Assembly (NCBI RefSeq): GCF_014839805.1
Contig: NC_051131.1
Span: forward strand, 14,682,913-14,746,912
Direction: 5' to 3'
Length of the DNA stretch: 64,000 bases
DNA from: Manduca sexta
Taxonomy: Eukaryota > Arthropoda > Insecta > Lepidoptera > Sphingidae
The notes under the pieces were generated by a model. The model ran no database searches and was not told the origin of the DNA. It was given only the letters and a program-made list of their open reading frames with translations. This document shows positions 12,393 through 23,184 of the stretch, in pieces (positions within the stretch are counted from its first letter, which is position 1; every line of letters starts with the position of its first letter). The translations under genes and the position numbers were made by a program.

Positions 12393-13086
12393 ATAATTAT
12401 CAAGACTTTGATTGACCTTGATTTGATTTGAGAAAGACCACTTTAATTTGTTCTCGACAAGTACTATTACTGCATTTTATAAAAATGACTAGATCCCTGC
12501 TTATAAAAGTCGGAATGGAGCGTGTAAAACATGATATTCATATATTATTCATATATCTCTGGCAACACTAAGCAATGCTCACGCGCTGCATGATTCATTA
12601 GATTTATTGCCCCGCGTCACATTAATGTCAATAAATAGCAGATATCGGTCACCTATTGTTTCAGTTTTTATGATACAGGGGCTTTAAGGTTAATTTTGTA
12701 TATTGTTTACAATTCAAAAGCATTTTACCGTGCTATAATGTAATACGGATCATAGGGTTTTTTCCTAGCAAATAATTACATCAGATTTAATAGCAAATAA
12801 CCAGGTACTTCTCTTAGTAATATTTGTTATAAAAGATCATGCTCTTCTTGAAAGGATTATTTCAAGCTGAAAAGCAGTAAATTCTTAGTGTAATGTCGAC
12901 TGACAACGCATTCATTCCGTTTATAAATAATATCTAATAAATCTATGAAAATATTATCCTCAATAGTGAAAGTGGCGTTATGCGTCCATCAGACCAAAAA
13001 CACGTAAACAAACAGAACTATTCGATTACGCTTACATTTCGGATTATGCAAATAAATGCATAACTATGCTAATAGGCTCCACTTAC

Positions 13087-13094
13087 CTGGCCAT
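13087..13094 (-). CDS. Possible alternative first coding exon (ATG GCC AG)
   Basis: On the minus strand ATG at 13094-13092 is followed by GCC AG and then a perfect GTAAGT donor (13086-13081). Joined to exon 2, AG + G makes AGG, giving M-A-R before the YRGGAAS stretch. The coding length (8 bases) and phase are identical to those of the 41.6-kb exon 1. The flanks are AT-rich and an in-frame upstream ATG cannot be excluded. An E2F-like and Pho-like cluster lies about 0.46 kb upstream. A chance match of a short string is a real alternative. Confidence 0.25.
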
Positions 13095-13549
13095 TAACAC
13101 ACGAATATTTTCATTTGTTACAACAAATATATGACAAAAACGATACCGTTAAACTTTTTTTATTGCCTTTCAATTTGTAATCTATATCAGTTGGTTGTTA
13201 ATGTCTTTATCGATTTCGAATATTCAAATAAGTAGGTATATTTTCATATTGTCGTATTTGTCAATTTCTATATTCATTATTAATTCAAATTATTTCCTTA
13301 TATATTTAGTATTTTACTAATTAACATATTTATTTAGCCGAAAGGCTTATTTAAAGTGCATATTTAATACGCGAACGTGTTACAAATCTCAGCATCCAGA
13401 CGCGACATGTCAAACGACAGAATCTCGTCTCAAGATCAGAACAAACAAAAAAACTCAAATGCCGAAATGGTCAGCGACCATCCGAAGCGGTGCAGTGTCG
13501 GACGTTGACCCAATAACGAAAGAAAAAAATAATTCCAACAGATAGCGGT

Positions 13550-13587
13550 TTTGGCGCCAACCAACATAATGGCGGACAAAATGGCGT
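13550..13587. promoter_or_regulatory. E2F-like and Pho/YY1-like site cluster
   Basis: TTTTGGCGCCAA (about 13550-13561) equals the palindromic E2F consensus. It is followed by ATGGCGG (13569-13575) and ATGGCG (13581-13586), cores of the Pleiohomeotic/YY1 site. These are motif matches only. The cluster lies just upstream, in minus-strand terms, of the candidate alternative first exon at 13087-13094. Confidence 0.35.
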
Positions 13588-16057
13588 TTGAAAATACAAT
13601 TCTGCTTTGACGCGTATTTTACTTGAGTATTGTAATAGATTTTTTTACTATTCAGTGACGAGCAGTTTGCATGACGAGTGCCACACCTCCGAATGGCAAC
13701 AATTTGTATTGTGTAACTAAAAAGCATGGCACTGCAGCAGCGCATGTCACCTGTGCCATGTTAACTTCTAATACCCAATAATAACGCGAAAATATATAAT
13801 AGGAATCTAATGACACCATAGACCAAGAAGAGGAAACGAAAGAGATAAACGGTTCATGCTATTAGTGGATAGAGAATGTGTAAACTGTAAACTTATAGAA
13901 AAAAATAACATGTATTGGTCTAAATAATTTTGTGTCTTCCCAGAGTGGTGAAATTTCGAGTAATCATAACGTTTAATATCTTTTCTCGAAGCTCTTCTTC
14001 GTATACCAAGTATGGGTTTTAAGAATTTGACATGTAAATTACCTCTAAAACTTGACCCAGATAATTAATTAATATCACTAACTGTATGTCGACATTTTAT
14101 AAACGAACTAAATTCCACTCAATATTAAATTGATCACAGACTGATAAGTCATCTTGTGGGTTTTAAAAGTTGCGTGGTAAGTCGCGCAAGTCTCCTAGTT
14201 GATTTAGATTAGTGTTAGCGTATATGCAAAGTCCTAAGTTCCAGTCCCTAGTCAGGAAAGATTTAGTGTTAAATTATATAACACGTTTCGTTCGAGAAAT
14301 GTTCCCTTAAAGGGAGTGAAGTCAGGCATGAGGCCGGTCATAAACATGAATCAAAAGGCCTCAAACCTTTCTGGAATATGGTTAGCCACGTTGCACCGAC
14401 AGGCAGAACCGCAAGCAAAAACAAGTTAAATATAATTTAAATAAAATGCATAACTCATTAGGCCCAGTAAATGACGTCAAGAATCCACGATCGTGTACAT
14501 CCGGCTGCTGATTCAGGAGTTAGTCAGACATTAGCAATCAAAGGATTTAGGCATGAAGCGTGCAAGTAATTGCGATTACATCCATTTTGTTTTTAGCGGG
14601 ATGTTTCTGGGAAGTAACACCTCGAGATTCGATGAGCACGATTTTTATATTAAATTTATAAAATATTATTTGAATAAGTAATATTACCGCAGCAGATTTT
14701 TTGTTCGCATTTATTTGCGACAGGTTCAAGTGATGATTTTAAAATTTAAGGCTCTTTTTCATCTTCAACTTATCCCACTGCATTTTACAGGTACATTATA
14801 GGAAGATTTAGCCTTATTTTTACTATCTACGTGCTGCCTCTGTTTGTGGAATTTAATTAATAAGAAAATTATATTATCAATATTGTTACAACTACTCGAT
14901 CTACGAATCCATCTTAACCCCTTCCAGTCTATATCTCTTGACACGGTGCACCTAGTAATCTAGGTCTATTTGCGATTTGTTTTAAACTCCTTTGCAATCT
15001 TCAATTCGAGCCATGAAGGCTCTTAAAAACCCCTGCTACCAGGATAAAGAGCAATATGATTTTATTTTTTTATAGGAACATTAGGCTAACTATTATGTGG
15101 GTCACCTAATATAAAGTTTTAACAGATCATAAACAATCACAATACCAGAGGCATTAATTATAATGTGTTGACGGCTTTTGAGGTAGGAAGAACAATCTCT
15201 GTTGCTTTTTCATTTCTAAGCATACGATGTCAGTAAAAGAAATTAGTTTCATATTATACATGACGTGGTTTTTATCTTCTTTGTCAGACTATAATTACAT
15301 ATAGTTGTAATATCAAAATATATCCGACCACTTTGCTATGATCCGCCATGTTCGCTTAACACCAGCTATCCAGTCGCAAGCCCTACTGTAAGGATGCGCT
15401 CGGGTTTCTAGTTTTTTCTGAGCTAACGAGTTAAACTAGTTCTCAGATATTTGCGCGTTCTCCCTACATGGCCTGCGCTGGTACTATGCTTTATTAAACG
15501 TGTTTTACTGCGTGGTTAGATAGTGTCTTATATTTGCTACTTGGATTAATTTCAGGTCTGATTGGTTGAGTGATTAATGTCCGGTGCGATTCTGAGAACG
15601 AATATAAAAAATGTGTGCGAATTTGAACACATCTAATTATATTGTCACGCATTCATCCACTGTGCGTGGTAAAATGTCATTATGAGTAATATGTCACTAA
15701 AAACACGCGAACTGTTAGATCCTGAATAAAAACCTTCAGCGTCATAAATGACAATTTAAGTGAAATTAAAAAATGAAAAACATTTCTTCCTCAATAATAA
15801 GGTCCATACACACATACTATATAAAAATGTAATATGTGGTCTATTACCCATTTACTCGTGTGTCTATATTCTGGCATGCAGCAAAGAATCTAATATCAGG
15901 GACGTAATATTAGTAGAACGGATTGGGCAACACATTACGCGGAGTTTCGTCGCACTAGTGACTACAACAATTGGAGCAATACTGAAGCCGATAAATAACT
16001 CGCACACGCCGAGTTACTATGTCTTATTGTTTATGCAACTGCACACTTTGCTAGCAA

Positions 16058-16335
16058 GGAATCGAAAGGGCACACATCTCTGACTTTTCTAATGTTATGT
16101 ATTCTTTGTGAATTAACGCTTAACAGTGAAGGAAAATATCGCGAGAAAACCTGCATACTTGAGAAGTTCTATAAGAATTTCGACGGTATCTGAAATCAAT
16201 CCGCACTAAGCCAGCGTGGATCTGCCAATCCTCACTAGGTCAGTGTAATGGACTAAGGCCTAATCCCTTTCTGTAAGAAAGGAAGCAAGTACCCAGCAGC
16301 AAGATAGTATATAATATAGGGCTGATATAATCACA
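16058..16335 (+). mobile_element. tRNA-derived SINE, family B (5'-truncated)
   Basis: It shares GGGCACACATCTCTGACTTT, GTGAAGGAAAATATCGCGAG, CTGCATACTTGAGAAGTTCT, GGACTAAGGCCTAATCCC and the tail ATAATATAGGGCTGATAT with the copy at 48470-48801. The tRNA-like head with its B-box is missing. Near 16197-16255 the AATCCGCACTAAGCCAGCGT block is followed by a diverged second version (AATCCTCACTAGGTCAGTGT), so there is an internal duplication. Confidence 0.75.
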
Positions 16336-19132
16336 TTATAATTGATTAAAATATTTATTGACTTGTATAATTTACGTGTACCCTGTCCACCTGTCTTGCT
16401 GACAACCTGTTGGTTTGTCATCTCATACGTGCCGCAGACATCGTATCTCGGACCGCATGCGACTATCGCGCGTCGTTGCCTTTCTCTCGTATTTTTAACT
16501 GTTATAAATTACAGTAACCATTTCATAACGGATTATACAATATCTGATAAATAACATACATACTAGTTTTTACTCGTGACTACACGCGTTGAAGTCTTTT
16601 AATTGAATAAAAAACCAACCACTATTCTTAGATGAAGAGTATCCTAAAGCATTCTGATCATTGTCATATTCTTCCTGTAAACTAAATTTATTCAAAAATA
16701 ATGTCATTATAATAATCATCTCAAATTTTTTGTAAGATAAATTAATTTAGCCATTATTCCCAAATGGGTAGACAGAGGCACAACCGGTGCATTATATGCG
16801 GAAATATTCTTAGCCCAGGTCTCATAACAATAAACCTAATCACGGTTCATACTTTAATTACGTGCATGACCTATGAAACATTGTCATAATATTAACACAA
16901 GACGATCACAAAATTCCCCATAACTTCTGTGTACAATCAACCACAAAAGTATCTGAACATATTCAAAACTTCAAATCGCCTGTACAGTAAATTTAATTGA
17001 CATATTTTTTTTCTTCGTGCGCAATAAAGTAAAAAACAAATTATATTTATAAAAAAAATGTTAAGACCACAAAAATATGAAGTTTTGAATAACTTCAGCT
17101 ACTTATGGTTGCACGTAATATATTTCTTTATTGAGAATACAATATTTGAACACAATTTATAAATTTGATAATAGACACGATCTAGAGAACTATGATATTA
17201 TACAAACAAGGATTACATTGCAGTGTTACAAAACATAAAGGAATTTTGCTCGGAGAAAGGTTGTTAACCGTTTGCTTGAAACAATGTTGTTGATTGATAT
17301 GAGCTAAGTTGCGTGGCGCTAGTGTGCCAGTGAACCAAATATGAAATAACCAAACATAGAATTGTTGATTTAAAAAAACTACAGAAAAGCATTAAGAAAT
17401 AAATATGAGAATATAACAAAATATAAAACATTGAGAATAAATAATTTTTAACTTAAAAATAAAACAACTCTCATTTTAAAATGTAAAACAGGTACAATTT
17501 TTTTTTTGCAATTTGGTGAATATCTGCCACATATATCATAATAATATTATCATAGTATGTAATTTCATTAAAAGTAATTGCGCTATCGCGTTACCTTATA
17601 ATATATCGTGTTTGAACTATTATAAATCTCTCATATTTAAATCAATGCAAAAATTATTAACAATTAAATAAATAAAGATCGCATTAATATCGAAAATTAA
17701 TGATAATATTATGTATTAAACGCCTACATGATGATACGTTGTTGATGGCTCCAATAGATGGCGCTGGTCCAATTTGAAACTGGCTATCGTTTCGTTGCAA
17801 GCAATGTATGAGATGTTCCTTGCTTCACGATGTATTATGGTCGAAATTTGTTTGTATCCATATCCATCATATATTATTTTCAAGTGGTCGGTCTTCGTTA
17901 CATAAAGACAAATTTTTGTAAACGCCCCAACCTTATTGGGCTCTGGGGTGTTGAATTCCGGTCAAGCCTTTTTGCGATTCCTCACCTCAAAAAACTTCGG
18001 AATCAAATGTTCCCATAGAGTCCATAGGTTATTATAAACAACAGGTTCATTAAATCTGTGAATGCAGTACTTAATATCTCCAAAAAATATGGAGGGTCTA
18101 AGTCAGTCTTTACTGTCCCATTTAAAAAATCTAGTGTGTACCTACTGAGTACTGTGACCTTTCAATCGATTTTAAGAAGAGCAGCATTATAGTTTCTAGT
18201 TCGTTTTCACGTTTTCTACTTTTATTATACATTTTTGCAGTTCAAAATACAAGTTGTGGAAATTTTAGAAGTAATTTTCATATTTGTCTCTATTAACAAC
18301 CATAGAGGATAGTCTAAGTTTTAAATGTTTGGCACGGCGTGCGCTGCGATCGCTTTACTATATAAATATATAATAAAGTGCATTTATAAATATATAGTAA
18401 TGCTCCCCCACCATACAATTCGTAGATAGCCAATACACCAAAACAAACACGAGTAAAGAGCCCAGGTCGCGCCCTCTACCGTTATTGTCAAGCAATGGTG
18501 AGGAATTTCGCGCTGACGCTGCATCGTTGCAGCCTGCCCATGCAAGCCTAGGTCGAGGCGTTGCCCTGCCGGCCTTCAGCAATTAGGCGCTATGCATTCC
18601 ACTATTAATATGAGCTGTTTATGCACGCTATATTAATTCAAAGACGGTTAGTATTTCAGATAATTTTCTTATATAAGACTGGCATCTAAATTAAATACTT
18701 ACTATGAGAAACTCCTAGGCTATCCACGAACAGTACTAAAACATACAAAACTTGGGATTACAGCACTGTACAAAGCGCTGCGCTACTGTCAAAATATCGA
18801 CATGAGATGTGATTAGCCACAATATCCTTCCAAACTAACTTCGCTCCAGAAATAAGTGTGTTTATACAATCCTTTTACGACACCATACAGTGATAGTAGG
18901 CACCCACCAATACGAACCGTCACAAACGTAAGAGCCACCTTGCAAACATAACGTTGATTGAAACGTATCGGCAAAAAAAGTCCAAAGAGAAGAGATGTTT
19001 GATGGCCCTCCCCGAAATGTTAGGATGTAGACACAGGTGTGTGCCAATAACCCAGTTAGTGTACTGTACTACTATAAAAAGTAAACACAACCCAATGGCA
19101 ACACATATTCCATATATAAATACATGGCTGTT
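16336..19132. other. Intron 1 DNA
   Basis: Very AT-rich. A small GC-richer patch at 16380-16480 and another at 18440-18570 show no recognisable gene. An imperfect AT inverted repeat surrounds 18356-18398. Confidence 0.4.
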
Positions 19133-19309
19133 TTCACACATAACGCTCTTATCTCCGAAGGTGTAAGCAGATGTGCAACCAGGGTACTTTTTGCCGTGTA
19201 TCTCCCGTCTCATAAAGTGATAAGGGGAGAGTTTATTGCCATATCGAGTACAAATTCTAGATTCCGTACTAATACTGAGCTGTAGCTGAGCCCAATATCA
19301 TGTTGCCCC
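19133..19309 (-). mobile_element. SINE family A, 3' part, minus orientation
   Basis: CTCTTATCTCCGAAGGTGTA, GCAGATGTGCAACCAGGGTA, CCCGTCTCATAAAGTGATAA and CATATCGAGTACAAATTC are the reverse complement of the body and 3' region of SINE family A. The tRNA head is lost. Confidence 0.65.
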
Positions 19310-19895
19310 ATTTTTGATAATATAAAATTATTCAAATACTCTATTAATATTATTGGTACTCAAATATTGTAAGATAAATGGACAACCCACTCCACACAAG
19401 CAGAACCCGTTCTCAATAATATATTCTTAATAACCTGAATACAAGTCCTTAGATAGTACAGCTAAATAAATAAACATAATGGCACCTTCTAAACAGGCCA
19501 TATGAAGTCCACTGCGGCACTGTACCACAGGATTTGATTAAATCCTTGTCAATGATCTATTGTATAGACAATAAATGACTTTGTAATTCGCTTACGCGTT
19601 GCATCCTTTCGCCACAAGCCTCACCGACCTTGCCTCTCCCCGACTCGAATGCACAATAAGTCGTGAAGTCATCTCTCTATAAAACATAGATGCAGATTAA
19701 TGCACGAAAAAACGCGGAATCGCGCCGATTCCCACCATTCTGCCGGTGTGGCTCGCTGTCATACTAATGAGCTAGCTTAAATATTTAGTTGGAATTTGCC
19801 CGAGTTTGCTCACGTGGCTGTTGTGATAAATTTTAGATGAATATATGGCTTCGAGTATTAATCGTTAACGCTAATAGAAAACCTAAAAAAATTTA
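19310..19895. other. Intron 1 DNA between two SINEs
   Basis: No gene was recognised. The stretch 19600-19760 is moderately GC-richer (CTTACGCGTTGCATCC..., CGCGGAATCGCGCCGATTCC) without a clear motif organisation. Confidence 0.4.
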
Positions 19896-20191
19896 TAATA
19901 ATATCAGCCCTGTATTATATACTGTCCACCGACTGAGACGCGCCTCTTTTACTGCTGAGAGGGATTAGGTCTTAGTCCACCACGCTGGCTTAATGCGGGT
20001 TGGTAGACTTCACACACACTCTAAATTTCTATAGAGAACTTCTCATGTACGCAGGTTTCCTCACAATGGTTTCCTTCCCCATAGAATACAGACATCATTT
20101 AGAAAAGTCAGGGGTGCATGCCCTTGGGTTTTGAACCTGTGGACATTCGTCTCGGCAGTCCGTTCCACAACCTACTAGATATCATCGCTTT
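19896..20191 (-). mobile_element. tRNA-derived SINE, family B (near full length)
   Basis: On the plus strand it starts with the inverted tail ATATCAGCCCTGTATTATAT. It passes through TTAGTCCACCACGCTGGCTT and GAGAACTTCTCATGTACGCA. It ends in TTTTGAACCTGTGGACATTC and GTCTCGGCAGTCCGTTCCAC, the inverted B-box region and tRNA-like head. It is diverged but nearly complete. Confidence 0.75.
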
Positions 20192-20240
20192 TTAATGATT
20201 ATCCCTCGACAGTCGACACAATTATGCATATTAGGCATAT

Positions 20241-20340
20241 TCGAAATATATTTTCAACTCCTGGCGGAAAGCTATTTAATATATTACTACAGAGTGGACA
20301 GCGACCATACGCGATGAACTGCCTCTGAACTATGCATCAG
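20241..20340 (+). repeat. Interspersed repeat C, copy 1
   Basis: TATTACTACAGAGTGGACAG and CGACCATACGCGATGAACTG recur almost exactly at 22466-22505, with matching flanks (CAACTCCTGGCGGAAAGCTA here, CAACTACTGTCGGGAAGTTA there). Class unknown to me. Confidence 0.7.
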
Positions 20341-21576
20341 ATTTCTTAGAATAACAACCACTGAGCATTATCTTGCAGATTTTTATAATTTTAAATTGAG
20401 GGTGACGTACATTTAACATTCAATTGAGGCGTTTGCCATCGTACATAAGGTTCATTGTGTTTAATTATGTTTCAATAAAGTGAAATTAGGTTGAAGGCAG
20501 CTGTCGTTATATCGGGCGACGTCGTTTTAAATCAATTGAGTACACTCTCCTTGATGAATTTATCGCTCGTTCTCAAATTTAGCGAGTTAAAGGACAATAA
20601 CCCAGATTCAGTTTCTTACCAATTAACTTTTTGAAAGAAAGTTTTATTATTGAACACTAACAGTATAACGTGCACATAGTATCATAACAGCGAGAACAAA
20701 TACATAAAACTAGAAATAAAAAATTATACGCATTGTGCCAACAATGAGAACCCTCAATCATCATCTAGCAGTTTGATACCACAGTGCCGATTTTAAAAAC
20801 AAAATATAAACGCGAATACAAACAAAACATAAATATCAAGTTCAACTCAGATACAAGAAAAAAAAGCAGCTCGAAATGTGTTTTTATTTGTTGAACTACC
20901 ATCTATTTTCTTTTCTTATTCTTATTCCTTACATCTAATATTAAAAAGAGACCTTGAGTTGGAGTCCGAGTTTACACAATATATTATGATCCTCTAACAC
21001 GATTAGAGATAAGACAATGATTAGGTTAATTAATAGATAGCGCATGCGCATAAGCGAGCGTCTTTTTGGCCTCTTGATTCATTACTTCAAAAAAAACTTT
21101 GTTATGGACGTTACGTCATTTAATTTGTTTAGTGTTAATTTTCAAGTATTTGTACTTCTTTGTTATTACAACAAATAAAGTGATTTCCTAGTTCACTTTT
21201 TTACTAAGGCGGAAACATAATTCCATCAAACATTATTATATTAAGCAACGTAATATGTTAGTAATTATTTACAATAGTATAATTTAATTTTATCCACTAA
21301 TAAATGCATAAGTTAACTGGTCAAACGTAAGGAAGTTTACTTTTATATGATTGACAAATATTGTTAGATAAATCTATTTTTGAACAAAGTAATGTAATTT
21401 ATAAGTTAAAATATAATTTACGTTGCCCTATCACAATTCTTACTTGTAATAAAATTATTGGTATTTACAAAAACTTCGCTTCACGTGCTGAAACTTACAT
21501 TGAAATCCGTTCAGCCATTTTACGGGAAAGAAATTATGAAACTTTATTAAGTTATATATCAAACTATGTTTTATAT
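20341..21576. other. Intron 1 DNA
   Basis: AT-rich. A trace at about 21476-21530 (CTTCGCTTCACGTGCTGAAA, GAAATCCGTTCAGCCATTTT) resembles wording found in Lep1-type repeats. No gene was recognised. Confidence 0.4.
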
Positions 21577-21660
21577 CATCATCGGCTTTTAACAGTCCAT
21601 TGCTGGACATAGTTCCATACAATACTCTCCATTTCTCCCTATGTTCAGCTTGTCGCATGT
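21577..21660 (-). mobile_element. LINE 3'-end fragment
   Basis: The minus-strand frame reads MRQAEHREKWRVLYG and ends in ADDDI, where the DDD comes from the TGATGA-type 3' tail (ATCATCATC on the plus strand). A CAGTCCATTGCTGGACATAG core is characteristic of lepidopteran LINE 3' ends. It is truncated and cannot mobilise. Confidence 0.55.
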
Positions 21661-21691
21661 TTATATGGTAACCTATACTATTATATAAACT

Positions 21692-21899
21692 ACTAGCCTT
21701 TGCTCGCAGTTTCTCCCGCGTGGAGGAGTTTTCCGAGATAAAAATCTTGTTATATATTTTCCCGGGAGCCTTATAACCTTCCTAGAGTCCTAAACTATAT
21801 CCATACTAAATTTTATATAAATCCGTTAAGTAGATTTTGAGAAAATCGATAACATACAGACAGACAGAAACGGGGACTTTGTTTTATAATATGTATAGA
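21692..21899 (-). mobile_element. Lep1-type non-autonomous element, minus
   Basis: In plus-strand order: ACTAGCCTTTGCTCGCAG, TTTTCCCGGGAGCCTTATAA, ATAAATCCGTTAAGTAGATT, CGGGGACTTTGTTTTATAAT and ATGTATAGAT. These are the inverted terminus and body of the same subfamily as 54501-54718. No ORF. Confidence 0.75.
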
Positions 21900-22424
21900 T
21901 TATGACAATACAGAATGGTACTACGAAACCTATACAAACCTCAAACGATTCCAAGACCTCAATTAAATTCAAGACTGTAAACAATGAAATTAACTCATCG
22001 AGCACGGAAGAGGAAAATACACGAAACATGACAGTCGGTACAGACAGACCGACGAACGGCCTTCGTTCTAAACACTGCGTGAATTACAAATGAGACCAAA
22101 CTACCGACCGCCATCGGCAGATCGGCGGCGATGACACGAGCCTCAGGAATTTGAGATTTATGATTAAAACACGGAAAATACGTCTTGGATTTTAAATCTT
22201 ATTAAATTTATGGTCAATTGTTAGATTTTTCGTAGGTTTAGTTTAAAAATGTAAATTTGACTCTCGGTAGAGCAACACGTAAAGCTAAAAAGAAATATAT
22301 ATCCGGTCTATATTTTCGAGATATACACAAATAAAAAAAGAAATGTAAAAATATAACATGAAACATCCATGGTGGTGGATAATATATTGAAAAGATTAAC
22401 AGATGCCAGACAAGATGTGCTTTG

Positions 22425-22720
22425 CGCCGATTTTCAACTACTGTCGGGAAGTTACTCGATATACTACTACAGAGTGGACAGCGACCATACGCGATGAACT
22501 GCCTCGGACCTCGAAGCAGAACCATGGGCAACAGTATATGTACATAGTATATGTACATATTCCTTCCCTCTGATATTCCATAAACCACTTCACGGGGCTG
22601 ATTGCGGCGTGCTAACTCGATAAACCGCAGACCGCGACAATTGTCCACCAGACCACGTTCATAACACCAGCTCGCGTTACACACGCTTGTGTAATACAGG
22701 AAAGCCTCCTTACATAATAG
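22425..22720 (+). repeat. Interspersed repeat C, copy 2 (longer)
   Basis: The first 90 bases match copy 1 at 20241-20340. The remainder (CTCGAAGCAGAACCATGGGC, CCACTTCACGGGGCTGATTG, ACCAGCTCGCGTTACACACG) is GC-richer than its surroundings and seems to be the rest of the same unit. At 22530-22556 AGTATATGTACAT is directly duplicated. A 168-codon minus ORF (22238-22744) runs through it but has no features of a real protein. Confidence 0.55.
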
Positions 22721-22929
22721 ACAATCATGTTCAAACTTAAACATATTTTATATTTTTTCAAATGGTAAAGTGTGAGTATTGAATTCCCCTCTGACAATTG
22801 TTCGTAAAACTAAGTTAGATATAAATTATTGTTGGAGTACAACGAATCCGAAGGTGGTAGTAGAATCTCATGCACCTCAGCACGTTTATCATCACCCTTT
22901 TTGCTTACAATATAGCGCTGGAGCTCTAT

Positions 22930-23184
22930 ATACGGCAAAAAAAAAGTTAGTGTTTCCTGAGACTCGCCGAGCTTTACCAAGCGGTGTCAAAAAACTGCCA
23001 CTGGCGGTCCTTGCCTACAGAAGTGACAGTGGCGGGCTTGTTCAAGATAGTCTCATTTGCTATCAAACCACTTTAACTAGTTCAGAACTAATCATTTTGT
23101 ACAAAAGCCCCACTACAAATGCGCAGTTAGAAATAAAACCCTGAACCTCTCAGTCCTTATACGCTACCGCTAGACCAAGAGGGC
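22930..23184 (-). mobile_element. Possible third tRNA-derived SINE
   Basis: The minus strand starts GCCCTCTTGGTCTAGCGGTA, an A-box-like TGGTCTAGCGG, and then has a weak B-box, GGTTCAGGGTT, 19 bases later. The spacing is shorter than in a true tRNA. The body (GCCCGCCACTGTCACTTCTG, CAAGGACCGCCAGTGGCAGT on the minus strand) is GC-richer than its flanks. Family not recognised. Confidence 0.4.

Larger units (their letters stand above)
12393..16057. other. Intron 1 DNA
   Basis: AT-rich apart from 13440-13760, which is GC-richer and holds the motif cluster below. No other gene or repeat was recognised. At about 14330-14430 there are faint traces of a Lep1-like element. Confidence 0.4.

Noticed and set aside
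12095..12431. Overlapping ORFs on both strands
   Set aside because: Translations of SINE family A.
15760..16083. 107-codon plus ORF
   Set aside because: AT-rich start, ends inside SINE family B; no domain.
22238..22744. 168-codon minus-strand ORF, longest in the window
   Set aside because: Runs through interspersed repeat C and AT-rich flank; no recognisable domain, and its 3' half is a hydrophobic frame of low-complexity AT sequence.
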